64,000 bases of DNA from Haemophilus parahaemolyticus. Its GTDB lineage: Bacteria; Pseudomonadota; Gammaproteobacteria; Enterobacterales; Pasteurellaceae. The stretch spans positions 1 to 64,000 of the forward strand of contig NZ_MUXY01000011.1 in the NCBI RefSeq assembly GCF_002015035.1, in the 5' to 3' direction. Positions 10,035-21,213 of the stretch are shown here, one piece after another. Below the pieces are notes generated by a model that was not told where the DNA came from, made no database searches, and saw only the letters and a list, made by a program, of their open reading frames with translations. The position numbers and the translations under genes are program-made. The number at the start of each line of letters is the position of its first letter. The stretch's first letter is position 1.

Positions 10035-10796
10035 ATGAAGCTCAACCAATCTCAAATTCAAGAAGCTTTGCTTTGCGGGCAAGCCTTTGTGTTCAATGAA
10101 ATTAACTCTACCAATGCTTACTTGCTTGAACATTATCAAACGTTAGAACAAGGCACTGTTTGTCTTGCGGAAACCCAAACTGCAGGGCGTGGCAGACGGG
10201 GTAGAACGTGGTTTTCGCCTGAAAGTCAGAACCTCTACTTTTCGATTTTATGGCATTACAAGCAAGAAGAGTTGGATAATTTACCCGCGTTGAGTTTGGT
10301 GGTTTCGCTTATTATTGCTGAAGCCCTACAAGCCCAAAATGTGCAAGATATTCAGATCAAATGGCCGAATGACGTCTATTACCAAGGCAAAAAAATGGGT
10401 GGGATTCTGATTGAAACTAAAGCTAACCGAGAGGGTATTCATTTGGTGATTGGAATCGGGCTGAATTTAGGAATGACGCAAGTGGATGAGAAAATTGTCA
10501 CGCAAGCGTGGTCAGATCTTTCGCAATACCATTTCGACCGTAATAAACTCGTCTGCGATTTAGTGCAGGCATTGCAAAAAAACTTGAAAATTTACCCGCT
10601 TGTTGGCTTCTCTCACTATCAAGAGCGTTGGCAAGCATTCGATATTTTCCAAAATCGAGCTGTTAAATTGATTGCCAACGATCACGAAATTCACGGTACT
10701 TCACGTGGTATTAACGAACAAGGCGAGTTATTGCTTGAGCAAAATGGCGAATTGAATGCTTTTGCGATTGGCGAGATGTCGCTCAGATCAGAATAA
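10035..10796 (+). CDS. birA: Biotin-[acetyl-CoA-carboxylase] ligase lacking the DNA-binding domain
   Basis: Activates biotin with ATP and attaches it to the acetyl-CoA carboxylase carrier protein. The 253 residues contain the catalytic domain (FNEINSTNAYL, ETQTAGRGRRGRTW, IKWPNDVYYQGKKMGGILIE, GIGLNLG) and the small C-terminal domain, but not the roughly 60-residue winged helix that makes E. coli BirA the repressor of the biotin operon. The start is firm: AGGGA precedes the ATG and an in-frame TAG lies only 12 bp upstream. It can be a ligase but probably not a DNA-binding biotin repressor. Second gene of murB-birA-miaA. Confidence 0.96.
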   Translation: MKLNQSQIQEALLCGQAFVFNEINSTNAYLLEHYQTLEQGTVCLAETQTAGRGRRGRTWFSPESQNLYFSILWHYKQEELDNLPALSLVVSLIIAEALQAQNVQDIQIKWPNDVYYQGKKMGGILIETKANREGIHLVIGIGLNLGMTQVDEKIVTQAWSDLSQYHFDRNKLVCDLVQALQKNLKIYPLVGFSHYQERWQAFDIFQNRAVKLIANDHEIHGTSRGINEQGELLLEQNGELNAFAIGEMSLRSE

Positions 10797-10810
10797 AAAT
10801 AGAATAAAAG

Positions 10811-11749
10811 ATGAATAATAAACCTAAAGCGATTTTTTTAATGGGCCCGACCGCTTCGGGCAAAACTGACTTGGCAATTGCCTTGCGTGAAAGCCTGCCA
10901 GTGGAAGTGGTTAGTGTAGATTCCGCCTTGATTTATAAGGGAATGGATATCGGCACAGCAAAGCCAAGCCCTGAGGAATTGGCAAAAGCACCGCACCGCC
11001 TGATCGATATTTTAGACCCAGCGGAAAGCTATTCTGCTATGAATTTCCGAGCCGATGCCTTAAAAGAGATGGCAGAAATCACTGCAAGCGGTCGAATTCC
11101 GTTGCTCGTTGGCGGCACGATGCTTTACTACAAAGCTCTGATTGAAGGGCTTTCGCCGCTACCTTCTGCTAACAGTGAAGTGCGAGCTAAAATTGAACAA
11201 AAAGCAGCAGAATTTGGCTGGGGGGCTTTGCACCAAGATTTGATGATCATCGATCCTGTTTCGGCAAATCGTATCAATCCCAACGACAGCCAGCGTATCA
11301 ACCGTGCGTTGGAAGTGTTCTACATTACTGGTAAAACGATGACTGAACTCACTGCCCAACAAGGCGAAAGTTTGCCCTATGATGTATTGCAATTTGCTAT
11401 CGCCCCTGAAGATCGGGCTGTGTTACACCAACGCATTGAGCAGCGCTTTCATAAAATGATTGCGCTTGGTTTTGAACAAGAAGTACGAAAACTATTCGAG
11501 CGCGGCGATTTGAATATTGATTTGCCGTCTATTCGTTGTGTGGGCTACCGCCAAATGTGGGAATATCTGCAGGGCAATATTTCGCTTAATGAAGCGATTT
11601 TCAAAGGCATTTGTGCCACTCGCCAGCTTGCAAAACGCCAAATCACTTGGTTGCGTGGCTGGCAAAATGAAATTACGTGGTTGGATAGTTTGCAGCCTGA
11701 AAGGGCGCAAGACGTTGTGTTGGAAAAGTGGGCTAAGTTTAGTGCATAA
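10811..11749 (+). CDS. miaA: tRNA dimethylallyltransferase
   Basis: Adds the dimethylallyl group to N6 of adenosine 37 in tRNAs reading UNN codons, the first step to ms2i6A. The protein has 312 residues with the P-loop GPTASGKTD (about 12-20), [20 protein letters not shown] (about 35-54), [14 protein letters not shown] and [12 protein letters not shown]. It lies 14 bp after birA and is probably in the same transcript. In E. coli miaA precedes hfq-hflX; here hfq-hflX lie 35 kb away on the other strand, so that cluster has been split. Confidence 0.98.
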   Translation: MNNKPKAIFLMGPTASGKTDLAIALRESLPVEVVSVDSALIYKGMDIGTAKPSPEELAKAPHRLIDILDPAESYSAMNFRADALKEMAEITASGRIPLLVGGTMLYYKALIEGLSPLPSANSEVRAKIEQKAAEFGWGALHQDLMIIDPVSANRINPNDSQRINRALEVFYITGKTMTELTAQQGESLPYDVLQFAIAPEDRAVLHQRIEQRFHKMIALGFEQEVRKLFERGDLNIDLPSIRCVGYRQMWEYLQGNISLNEAIFKGICATRQLAKRQITWLRGWQNEITWLDSLQPERAQDVVLEKWAKFSA

Positions 11750-11770
11750 TCACTTTTTCAAAGATAGAAA

Positions 11771-11805
11771 AAGCATCCTAATTATTGGCATTTAATGGGA
11801 TGCTT
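11771..11805. terminator. Possible terminator between miaA and the convergent secreted-protein gene
   Basis: AAGCATCC (11771-11778) pairs with GGATGCTT (11798-11805) around a 19-nt loop in the 76-bp convergent gap. The long loop and short T run make it a modest candidate. Confidence 0.4.
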
Positions 11806-11825
11806 ATGTTAAAACAAAGGCTTTA

Positions 11826-12311
11826 TTATTTAGCCACAACAATACGTTTGCCATTTGAAAACACAACATTTTTAGCACCATTGATGGCACTAATTTTAGC
11901 CTCTCGGCTAGTAAATAATTGCTGTGCTTGTTCAGGCATTTCTGATAAAGGTACATTAAATGTAACATCAATCTGTTGTTTTGAATCCAGTGAAGGTTCA
12001 AAGTTAATCGGGAGTTCTCGCACATAGAAAATTTTGTTTTCAATTTGGTAAGCAGATACCCAATTTAGAGACCTAATTTTATTTTGACCTTTATTTTGAA
12101 TAGTATAAGTTAGTGTTACAACAGGTTGATTATTTTTATCTGCTTGTAACCCTCGTGAAATAAGGTAAATGCCTACATTTTGGTTAAAACGCTCAAGTGC
12201 TATATCGCGTTTTTGTGTTTGTTGTTGTGCTTTTTTTTCTGCAGCTTGGCTAGTTGTTACTGCTATTAAAGATGATAAACCTAAAATTACTAATGATTTT
12301 AATAATTTCAT
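11826..12311 (-). CDS. Secreted or periplasmic protein of unknown function
   Basis: A 161-residue protein with a typical signal peptide (MKLLKSLVILGLSSLIAVTTSQA, cut near AA). The mature part is rich in alternating hydrophobic residues (VGIYLISRGL, VVTLTYTIQNKG) and looks like one beta-sandwich domain of the kind that accompanies exported proteins. I recognise no family and see no cysteine or metal motif. It lies 23 bp after the DUF2322 gene and is probably co-transcribed with it. Confidence 0.75.
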   Translation of the reverse strand: MKLLKSLVILGLSSLIAVTTSQAAEKKAQQQTQKRDIALERFNQNVGIYLISRGLQADKNNQPVVTLTYTIQNKGQNKIRSLNWVSAYQIENKIFYVRELPINFEPSLDSKQQIDVTFNVPLSEMPEQAQQLFTSREAKISAINGAKNVVFSNGKRIVVAK

Positions 12312-12334
12312 AAAAACTCCTCGTTATTCAATCG

Positions 12335-12655
12335 TTAGGCTTTATTAATAGGGACTAATGTTAAAGTGATATTTTTTTCAATTACATCAAAAAGCAAATC
12401 AATATTAGGATGTTTACCATGATGTAATTTTGCATCTTCTACGTGTTCTGCAAACCACTCTAACCCTTGTTGGGCTGCTAAAGCGGTTAATTTGCCATTA
12501 AATTTTGCAAATAATGCATTATATAGCTTTAAAGAGCCCAATTTCCCTTCAATTGCTGGAATATAATGAATGACTTCATCTGATTTATTTTTAATTTCTA
12601 AACTTGCAAGATGATCAATGCTAGGAAAGGTTGCTAAATAATCTTGAAATTGCAT
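12335..12655 (-). CDS. Small conserved protein, probably DUF2322 family
   Basis: A 106-residue cytoplasmic protein without a signal peptide or membrane segment. The sequence pattern (FQDYLATFPSIDHLASLEI, IPAIEGKLGSLKLYN, the His-rich EDAKLHHGKHPNIDLL) recalls DUF2322 proteins of Pasteurellaceae and Neisseriaceae, whose function I do not know. It sits between nadN, 146 bp upstream, and the secreted-protein gene 23 bp downstream. Confidence 0.65.
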   Translation of the reverse strand: MQFQDYLATFPSIDHLASLEIKNKSDEVIHYIPAIEGKLGSLKLYNALFAKFNGKLTALAAQQGLEWFAEHVEDAKLHHGKHPNIDLLFDVIEKNITLTLVPINKA

Positions 12656-12801
12656 AAAAGCCTCAAAAATAAGAAATCAATTACTACAAAGTTTACACAT
12701 TTGCATAGCTGAACGCAAATGACAAAATTAACTCGTTTTATAAATAAAATTGCATGTGTAGTAAGCTTTCTTACTACACCGCAATCTATTTGGAGAGATA
12801 A

Positions 12802-14616
12802 TTATTTTTTAGGTAGTACGTCGTTGACTACATTAAATTTCACATTTGATGTGCTATAAGATTCAAAAGAAGGGTTTTTCTTCATAAATTTAATGAAACT
12901 TTCAGCATCTGGCAGATAAGTATCAGTGCCTTCATATTTTGGATCGTTAAACATTTTCGCAAATGTTTTATAACCATCCTTACCGCTTGCAATATATGAG
13001 TTAGTACCGACTAGATAACGTTTAGTATCATCTATAGCTTCCCATTGTTGAGTTTGTTTATTAAATACTTCCACATTCACTAAACGTTTTCCTTCTGCAT
13101 TAGGCATTTCATTAGCTTCATAGCGAATACCTGCTCCATATGGGAAACCACCCGTTGAACCATCAACTAAAGAAAATTGCAAAGCATCTTCAATCACTTG
13201 TTTTACTAATGCCCCTTCCATTTTATAGGTAAATAATGTATTACCAAAAGGTAAGAAGGTATAAGCATCATTAAAAGTAATATTTCCTGGTACTATATCT
13301 GAACGAACGCCACCTGCATTTTGAATTGTTAAATCAACATTTTTAAGTTCATTATACATAGTCTCTGCAATGAAGCGTGTTGCTACTGAACCTTCAGGGT
13401 TTGAACCTGCCTTATTTGGAATACGGTTGTCAGAACCACCTGGCATAACATTACCGTTGATAGTACCCACCACTTCTTTTGCTAACTGATCTTTTTCATG
13501 ACGATATTTAGCAATGATTTTATCAGTGGTTTTATCACTATAGTCTAATGAGATACTTGGCGTTGCTTTTAGGCTATCAACAGCTTGTTTACGCTCTTCA
13601 CCTTCAAGTTCTTTCCATTTGCCTTCTTTGTCTTTTACTTGCAGTTTATTACTACTCATAAGTACGTGAGGAATTTTTCTCGTAATACTTGCAATACCAT
13701 CTTTGCTAAATTTCACACCTAAATCGCCTACTACAGCAGAATATGCCCAGGCTTCCATGACATAAACAGGCTCACCATTTGGAGATTTAAACTCAAGTGG
13801 ATATTCATAAATCACAGGTAATTTTAATGCTCTCAGTTCATCATTGCCGTATAAATTATGGGAGTCACCTGTAACAATAATATCAATATCATTTACTTTT
13901 TGAGCAATTTCGATATTTTTTTCACTGCCTGCATGAGAAAGTAAGATGATCTTGTTAATGCCTTGCGATTTTAAGGTATTTGCCATAATTTGAGCTGTGA
14001 CCACTTCATCGTAGAATTTAACATCTTTACCAGGTGATGATGAGTTAACTGTTTTATTAACGGTATCTAGTCCAATAATGCCTATTTTCTCACCATTAAC
14101 AGTAAAAATATCGTAAGGCTTCCATTTGTTATATAAAATAGAACTTTTGTCAGGGATCACATTAGCAGATAAAACAGGAATTTTTAGTGGTTCAAGGAGC
14201 TTTAATAAGCCTTCATTACCCGCATCAAACTCATGATTTCCTAACGTAAAATAGTGAAAATTACCAGCATTCATCACTGCTGCATCAGCTGAACCGCCAA
14301 ATAAGGTGAAATAAAGCGTGCCTGTAATAGCATCACCTGCATGTAATACAAGCGGATTTTTATATTTTTTACGTAATTCTTTTAATTTTGCATTTACTGC
14401 TGAAAAACCACCAATATCAACTTTGGTTTGTTTTCCATTAAGTTGAATACGGGTTTCATGAGGTTCTAAATAAGAATGGTGATCGTTAATATGTAAAATA
14501 CTTAATTCTACTGCCTTATGTTCAGGTATTGGTGTTGTTGCGATAGTAGGCATTGCAAATAAAGCAGTAGTGATGCTAAAAATAGCTATTGTGCTTTTTT
14601 TCAGCTTAAATGTCAT
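12802..14616 (-). CDS. nadN: Periplasmic NAD nucleotidase (NAD pyrophosphatase / 5'-nucleotidase)
   Basis: Hydrolyses NAD to NMN plus AMP and dephosphorylates nucleotides, giving nicotinamide riboside for uptake; known from H. influenzae NadN (about 603 residues, 604 here). A signal peptide ends near IATTP. The calcineurin-like phosphoesterase domain shows LHINDHHSYLEP (about 40-51), VLHAGDAITGTLYF, TLGNHEFDAGNEG (about 125-137), LLSHAG and VTGDSHN. The C-terminal 5'-nucleotidase domain shows QNAGGVRSDI and the substrate-stacking region FPYGAGIRYE. A secreted protein of unknown function precedes it by 22 bp, suggesting an operon. Presence suggests NAD or nucleotide scavenging; it does not prove NAD dependence. 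Confidence 0.96.
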   Translation of the reverse strand: MTFKLKKSTIAIFSITTALFAMPTIATTPIPEHKAVELSILHINDHHSYLEPHETRIQLNGKQTKVDIGGFSAVNAKLKELRKKYKNPLVLHAGDAITGTLYFTLFGGSADAAVMNAGNFHYFTLGNHEFDAGNEGLLKLLEPLKIPVLSANVIPDKSSILYNKWKPYDIFTVNGEKIGIIGLDTVNKTVNSSSPGKDVKFYDEVVTAQIMANTLKSQGINKIILLSHAGSEKNIEIAQKVNDIDIIVTGDSHNLYGNDELRALKLPVIYEYPLEFKSPNGEPVYVMEAWAYSAVVGDLGVKFSKDGIASITRKIPHVLMSSNKLQVKDKEGKWKELEGEERKQAVDSLKATPSISLDYSDKTTDKIIAKYRHEKDQLAKEVVGTINGNVMPGGSDNRIPNKAGSNPEGSVATRFIAETMYNELKNVDLTIQNAGGVRSDIVPGNITFNDAYTFLPFGNTLFTYKMEGALVKQVIEDALQFSLVDGSTGGFPYGAGIRYEANEMPNAEGKRLVNVEVFNKQTQQWEAIDDTKRYLVGTNSYIASGKDGYKTFAKMFNDPKYEGTDTYLPDAESFIKFMKKNPSFESYSTSNVKFNVVNDVLPKK

Positions 14617-14638
14617 AATAAACTCCTGTTGGGTAAGA

Positions 14639-15409
14639 TTAGTTTTCCAAACCTTCTAGCATAGCTTGGAAAGTTTTATAACGAATGGTTTGATTGTTAT
14701 GCTGTAAATTGCTTCGAGGTTGATCTAAATATGAAAAATCATCCACTTCAACCCCTTTGAATTGTTTATCAAAAATAGCGTTAGCCAATGCTAAACGAGG
14801 TTTTATCAGTGAAGAAGGAACAATTAAACTAATGCGATTCTCCGTAATTGAAAATACCGTTTTAGGGGAGAAATCCTGTTGCATTTGTTGAGCAATGCTT
14901 TGCAAGATCGCTTTAGCTGAACCTTCAACTTGCACAAGTTGAGAAGATTTTGCACCATTTTCAAGCAATAAATCAATAAAAGTTTGCGTGTTTGAACTAT
15001 GTTTTAGATAAATTTTAGCCTTCTCATTTGCGAAAAAAGAAACAAGTAAATTCTGTTTCATTGCATTATTGAGAGTAGCATCATTGCTTTCAGTTGGTTC
15101 GAAATAGAGGTAGTCTAAAAATTTGGGGGTGAGATTTTTATCTGTTTTAAAAATCCGGGTGAGAATATTTTCTGTGATTTGAGTTTGTCTATGAAATTGT
15201 TCAGTAGATAATGCGTTTTGCTTTAAAAAAGCTACTTGTAAAGCAGATAGTTGTTTTTTATCTTCTTTCGCTAAAGCCATCGCTAACTGGTGTGTTAATG
15301 ATTGTTGCGTTATTTGTTTGTTACTTGATTGGACATGAGGTTGCTCTGCCATAGATTGCATACTACATAATGCTACAAATAGCATAAAAGATGAGTGTAT
15401 TTTTTTCAT
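14639..15409 (-). CDS. Exported protein of unknown function upstream of nadN
   Basis: About 256 residues if translation starts at the ATG at 15409 ([21 protein letters not shown], a good signal peptide cut before EQP). A longer frame starts at 15436 but would bury the signal. The mature protein is mostly helical, Gln/Lys-rich and without cysteines: [55 protein letters not shown] recognise no family. It ends 22 bp before nadN, so co-transcription is likely; an accessory role in periplasmic nucleotide use is a guess from position only. Confidence 0.75.
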   Translation of the reverse strand: MKKIHSSFMLFVALCSMQSMAEQPHVQSSNKQITQQSLTHQLAMALAKEDKKQLSALQVAFLKQNALSTEQFHRQTQITENILTRIFKTDKNLTPKFLDYLYFEPTESNDATLNNAMKQNLLVSFFANEKAKIYLKHSSNTQTFIDLLLENGAKSSQLVQVEGSAKAILQSIAQQMQQDFSPKTVFSITENRISLIVPSSLIKPRLALANAIFDKQFKGVEVDDFSYLDQPRSNLQHNNQTIRYKTFQAMLEGLEN

Positions 15410-15588
15410 TGTTAGTCTCACTATCGTGATGGTCATTTTGGATATTATAACGAAATAATTGGGTGTATAAAAAAGAATTTATCATAATTGAGAATACCAA
15501 CTTAAAAAGCCCATAAAAAAATAATGGTAATTTAAAATCATTCTGCTAGAATGCTCAAACTTAACGCTTTATTAACAGGAGATACATT

Positions 15589-16515
15589 ATGAAAAAAACG
15601 TTACTTACAGCAGGAATTTTAGCCGCAACTTCATTTGCTCATGCGGATGTATTAACCACTATCAAACCGCTTGGTTTTATTGCGAATGCGATTACCGATG
15701 GTGTGACAGAAACACAAGTGCTATTACCTGTGAGTGCATCACCGCATGATTACAGTTTAAAACCATCTGATGTCGAAAAATTAAAATCAGCAGAATTAGT
15801 GGTTTGGGTAGGTCACGGTCTTGAATCATTTTTAGAAAAATCGGTTGAAAAATTACCTGAAAGCAAAGTGTTAGAATTGGGCGAAGTGCCTGCAATCGAA
15901 GAGATTATTGAAGCAACACATCACGAAGATCACGACCACGACCATGATCACGGACATCATCAACATGCCCATGGTCACGATCATCATGGACATGACCACA
16001 GTCATGACTGGCATATTTGGCTTTCAAGCGATGCAAGTAAAATTGCAGCAGAGCAAATCGCAGATCGTTTAACGCAATTGTATCCAACGAAAAAAGCAAA
16101 AATTGCAGAAAATTTAGCAAAATTTAAAACTGCAGTAGACGCCAAAACTGTGCAATTAAAAGCCCAGCTTGAGCCAGTAAAAGGCAAAGGCTACTATACC
16201 TTCCATGAAGCCTACGGTTATTTTGAATCAGCTTATGGTTTAAACTCGCTCGGTTCATTTACTATTAACCCAACCGTTGCCCCTGGAGCGAAAACTTTGG
16301 CTAAAATCAAAGAGCATATTGCGGAACATAAAGCAGTTTGCTTGTTTGCTGAGCCGCAATTTACACCACGTGTAGTAGAAAGTTTAAGCAAAGGTACACA
16401 AGTGGGTGTTGGTCAGCTTGATCCACTTGGTGCGAAAGTTAAGATGAGTGCGGAAGCTTATCCTCAATTCTTGCAAGGCATTGCGGATGAGTTTACGAAA
16501 TGTTTAGCGAAATAA
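15589..16515 (+). CDS. znuA: High-affinity zinc ABC transporter, periplasmic binding protein
   Basis: Captures Zn2+ in the periplasm and delivers it to the ZnuB permease. The 308 residues include a signal peptide (MKKTLLTAGILAATSFAHA), the cluster A-I features LLPVSASPHDYSLKPSD with a metal-ligand histidine, and a histidine/aspartate-rich loop at about residues 109-141 that marks zinc-type rather than manganese-type members. FHEAYGYFE and VCLFAEPQF are further conserved blocks. ZnuB and ZnuC are not adjacent. A ribosome site (AGGAG) precedes the start. I did not find a clear Zur palindrome upstream. Confidence 0.96.
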   Translation: MKKTLLTAGILAATSFAHADVLTTIKPLGFIANAITDGVTETQVLLPVSASPHDYSLKPSDVEKLKSAELVVWVGHGLESFLEKSVEKLPESKVLELGEVPAIEEIIEATHHEDHDHDHDHGHHQHAHGHDHHGHDHSHDWHIWLSSDASKIAAEQIADRLTQLYPTKKAKIAENLAKFKTAVDAKTVQLKAQLEPVKGKGYYTFHEAYGYFESAYGLNSLGSFTINPTVAPGAKTLAKIKEHIAEHKAVCLFAEPQFTPRVVESLSKGTQVGVGQLDPLGAKVKMSAEAYPQFLQGIADEFTKCLAK

Positions 16516-16660
16516 ATGCTAATATTGGGGGGAAACAAGCGGTTAAAAATAGAGGGAATTTTTGCATTCCATATGTTTTATTAAACTAAATTTGCTCGGA
16601 ATTTAGATCTAAAAGTAAATGTTTTATTATAGATAAGACATTTATTTTGCCCTATATGTC

Positions 16661-16699
16661 AAAATAACCGCTTGTATCCGAATACAAGCGGTTATTTTT
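16661..16699. terminator. Bidirectional terminator built from paired uptake signals
   Basis: AATAACCGCTTGTAT (16664-16678) pairs with ATACAAGCGGTTATT (16682-16696) and is followed by T. Each arm contains the uptake core ACAAGCGGT. It lies between convergent znuA and ddc. Confidence 0.85.
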
Positions 16700-16712
16700 C
16701 TTAGTAAATTAA

Positions 16713-18665
<1,953 letters not shown>

Positions 18666-18666
<1 letters not shown>

Positions 18667-18899
18667 TATAAAGCCTCACGCTCTGGTTGAAATGCAATTT
18701 CTCGTTCATTCATAAAATCATCGCTAACTGCTTGATCATTCAAGAAAAAACTATCCCAAGATTGGTTGAGAGGCGATAAAATCCGATCACTGCCTAATAC
18801 ACGAACCGATAATTTTTTGATTTCTTCAGAAAAGCGAACTTCAGCGGGCAAACGCACGGCTTGACTTCGATTAGTCATAAAAACAGAGGCTTCAATCAT
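18666..18899 (-). CDS. vapB: VapB antitoxin
   Basis: A 77-residue antitoxin. The N-terminal half ([21 protein letters not shown]) is an AbrB/SpoVT-type swapped-hairpin DNA-binding domain. The C-terminal half is acidic and aromatic ([20 protein letters not shown]), as expected for the segment that wraps the toxin. It precedes vapC with a one-base overlap. A perfect inverted repeat just upstream is the likely autoregulatory operator. Confidence 0.93.
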
Positions 18900-18907
18900 A
18901 GTTATTC

Positions 18908-18934
18908 CTTATGCTTAATTGTATATAGCATAAG
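18908..18934 (-). promoter_or_regulatory. Likely VapBC operator
   Basis: CTTATGCT (18908-18915) and AGCATAAG (18927-18934) form a perfect 8-bp inverted repeat with an 11-bp AT-rich centre, ending 8 bp before the vapB start. VapB-type antitoxins bind such palindromes over their own promoter; the assignment is inferred from position and symmetry. Confidence 0.75.
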
Positions 18935-19045
18935 TATATCCCAGTTTTGTACAGTTGAGTAGAAAAAAGGTGGGATTTCCCCACCATTTTGAATTTACAA
19001 GCGGTCAAAATCCGCAAAACTTTTGCAAAATCCAACCGCTTTTAA

Positions 19046-20410
19046 TTAACCACGCACCGCTTTTAATGCGTCTACAACGGATTGTTTGAAGCGTTTGATA
19101 AACTCTTCGCACTCAGCTTGATTGATATTCACCGCACAAAGCACGCGAACCACGTTGCCGCCGCGTCCGCCACGTTCGAGCAAGAGTTTGTTTTTGAAGC
19201 ACGCTTTTTGGATTGCTGCTGCTAATTCACAATCGCGTGGGTAAGCCCCTGTTGCATCTTTCGCTTGGTGTTCGTCTACAATATCGATACCCATCATTAA
19301 TCCACGACCACGCACGTTACCGATGCACGGATATTCTTTGCTTAATTCGCATAATGCGTTTGTTAAGTATTCGCCACGCTTTTGGGCATTTTGTGCGAGG
19401 TTTTCATCACGCATAATTTTAAGTGAAGCGTAACCTGTCGCCATCGCTAATTGGTTGCCGCGGAATGTGCCTGTGTGCCCCGCTGGTTGCCACGCATCGA
19501 ATTCTTTTTTGATCGCAAGTACCGCTAATGGTAAGCTACCACCAATGGCTTTCGACATCACCACGATATCTGGTTGAATACCTGCGTGCTCAAAGGCGAA
19601 CATTTTACCTGAACGACAGAAGCCTGCTTGTACTTCGTCCACGATCATTAAGATACCGTGTTTTTGGGTCACTTCACGTACTTTTTGTAGGAAGCTGATT
19701 GGGGCTGGTACAACACCGCCTTCGCCTTGGATTGCTTCTAAGATCACAGCAGCAGGTTTTACCACGCCGCTTTCGATGTCTTCGATGAAGTTTTCAAAGT
19801 AATGCTCAACCGCTTTCGCACCCGCTTCGCCACCGATGCCAAATGGGCAGCGATATTCGTGCGGATATGGTAGGAATTGCACGCCTGGCATTAAGTTTTG
19901 CACGGCATTTTTTGCACCAAGATTACCAGTTAAGGCTAATGCACCTTGGGTCATTCCGTGGAAGCCGCCAGAGAAGGCGATCACGTTACCACGACCTGTG
20001 TAAGTTTTCGCTAATTTGATCGCCGCTTCGTTGGCATCTGCACCTGAGGGACCAGTGAATTGTAAGATGTACTTATCTTTCGGGAAGAATGACAATAATT
20101 CTTCAGTGAATGCGTCTTTCAGCGGGGTCGTTAAATCTAAAGTGTGTAACGGTAAACCGCTGTCTAAAACGTCTTTGATGGCTTGCATTAACACTGGATG
20201 ATTGTGTCCTAATGCAAGGGTTCCTGCCCCTGCTAAAAAGTCGAGGTATTCGTTGCCCTCAACGTCTGTTACCCAACAGCCTTGTGCCTTTGCATAGGCA
20301 AAAGGCAATTTGCGCGGATAGCTACGTACGTTAGATTCCATCGCATCTTGGCGGTCTAAGAAATGTTGGTTTGAAGCAAGGATTGCTTGTACAGGTGTGG
20401 TAATTGTCAT
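19046..20410 (-). CDS. dat: Diaminobutyrate--2-oxoglutarate aminotransferase
   Basis: Class III PLP aminotransferase making L-2,4-diaminobutyrate from aspartate semialdehyde and glutamate, feeding Ddc to yield 1,3-diaminopropane. The 454 residues show [20 protein letters not shown] (PLP phosphate), [30 protein letters not shown] and the PLP-lysine motif [10 protein letters not shown]-terminal [12 protein letters not shown] is also conserved. The start at 20410 has AGAAGG at a rather long spacing. A structured leader of about 200 nt precedes it and may control it. VapBC intervenes before ddc. Confidence 0.96.
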   Translation of the reverse strand: MTITTPVQAILASNQHFLDRQDAMESNVRSYPRKLPFAYAKAQGCWVTDVEGNEYLDFLAGAGTLALGHNHPVLMQAIKDVLDSGLPLHTLDLTTPLKDAFTEELLSFFPKDKYILQFTGPSGADANEAAIKLAKTYTGRGNVIAFSGGFHGMTQGALALTGNLGAKNAVQNLMPGVQFLPYPHEYRCPFGIGGEAGAKAVEHYFENFIEDIESGVVKPAAVILEAIQGEGGVVPAPISFLQKVREVTQKHGILMIVDEVQAGFCRSGKMFAFEHAGIQPDIVVMSKAIGGSLPLAVLAIKKEFDAWQPAGHTGTFRGNQLAMATGYASLKIMRDENLAQNAQKRGEYLTNALCELSKEYPCIGNVRGRGLMMGIDIVDEHQAKDATGAYPRDCELAAAIQKACFKNKLLLERGGRGGNVVRVLCAVNINQAECEEFIKRFKQSVVDALKAVRG

Positions 20411-20431
20411 TTTTAATTAAAACCTTCTAAA

Positions 20432-20625
20432 AGAGGTGAAAAAAATAAGTCGGGTGCCTTGCGGGAAGCCTAAGCTTTCTGATCCTAAAAGACCAGATGT
20501 CATGGGGCATTTGACTCGCTACTTATTAAAAAAAGCGTTTCAGCTTTTTTGTTTTTACCCTAGTTTGCCCAAAGGACGGGCTAGGTTGGAAACAGATTTT
20601 GATGTAGGGTTACGTCAAAACTGGC
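20432..20625 (-). ncRNA. Structured leader RNA or small RNA before dat
   Basis: On the minus strand the roughly 200-nt leader folds into several hairpins: GATGTA/TACGTC (about 20601-20616), a GCCC/GGGC plus TAG/CTA stem (20560-20584), AAAAAAGC-gtttca-GCTTTTTT (about 20528-20550), and a larger domain closed by TTATT/AATAA and by GGTGCC (20453-20458) with GGCATT (20506-20511). The last stem runs straight into a UUAUUUUUUU tract just before the dat ribosome site, like a terminator. A TACAAT box near 20626-20631 could be the -10. I do not recognise the class. Confidence 0.5.
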
Positions 20626-20723
20626 TCATTGTACATTTTTTTTGCAAGATGGAAAGCAAATTTAACAGCTTACAGGTTGATTGTCTAATCAATAAGCAAC
20701 CGTTTGCGGTTTCGGAAAAGAAA

Positions 20724-20746
20724 AAACCCGAGCATTGCTCGGGTTT
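20724..20746 (-). terminator. Rho-independent terminator after rpmG
   Basis: AAACCCGAGC (20724-20733) and GCTCGGGTTT (20737-20746) form a perfect 10-bp stem with a 3-nt loop, followed on the minus strand by a T run, 15 bp beyond the rpmG stop. Confidence 0.9.
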
Positions 20747-20761
20747 AAAATTAGTCTAAAA

Positions 20762-20932
20762 TTATTTAATTTTAGCTTCTTTATAGATAACGTGTTTACG
20801 CACTACTGGATCAAATTTTTTGATTTCCATTTTTTCAGGCATATTACGTTTGTTTTTATCAGTTGTGTAGAAGTGACCAGTTTCTGCAGTAGAAACTAAA
20901 CGGATTTTCTCACGGTTACCTTTAGCTGCCAT
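20762..20932 (-). CDS. rpmG: 50S ribosomal protein L33
   Basis: A 56-residue L33 beginning [19 protein letters not shown] and ending VIYKEAKIK. It is too short for most length filters but unmistakable. The form here lacks the zinc-binding cysteine pairs of some bacterial L33 variants. It follows rpmB by 11 bp in the usual rpmB-rpmG operon and is closed by a strong terminator. Confidence 0.97.
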   Translation of the reverse strand: MAAKGNREKIRLVSTAETGHFYTTDKNKRNMPEKMEIKKFDPVVRKHVIYKEAKIK

Positions 20933-20943
20933 TGGTTAGCTCC

Positions 20944-21180
20944 TTAGATTTTTTCGCCACGAGCACGGATTTCAGCTAATACTGCATCGATGCCTTTTTT
21001 ATCAATAATACGCATACCTTTCGCTGTTAAGCGTAAAGTTACGAAACGGTTTTCAGACTCAACCCAGAAACGGTGAGTGTGAAGGTTAGGTAAAAAACGA
21101 CGACGAGTCGCGTTTAATGCGTGTGAGCGGTTGTTACCAACTGCTGGACGCTTGCCGGTTACTTGGCAAACTCTTGACAT
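20944..21180 (-). CDS. rpmB: 50S ribosomal protein L28
   Basis: A 78-residue L28: [20 protein letters not shown], then [20 protein letters not shown] and the tail [16 protein letters not shown]. It is a component of the large subunit near the exit region. It is the first gene of rpmB-rpmG. A three-way-junction leader lies upstream and may be an autoregulatory site. Confidence 0.98.
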
Positions 21181-21213
21181 TTTAATTCTCCAATTACTTA
21201 AGTAAGTTTGTAT

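Larger units (their letters stand above)
20411..20761. other. Intergenic region between dat and rpmG
   Basis: This 351-bp stretch holds the dat leader (left two thirds), its possible promoter, and the rpmG terminator at the right end. A 107-codon frame on the plus strand (20436-20759) overlaps these structures and has no family resemblance, so I do not call it a gene. Confidence 0.6.

Noticed and set aside
20441..20527. Plus-strand reading of the dat leader as 6S, SRP or tmRNA
   Set aside because: None of the conserved cores of these RNAs (for example the SRP GGAAGCAGCC loop) is present.
20436..20759. 107-codon plus-strand frame upstream of dat
   Set aside because: It runs through hairpins and a terminator, has no relatives I recognise and no clear ribosome site; the region is better explained as leader RNA.
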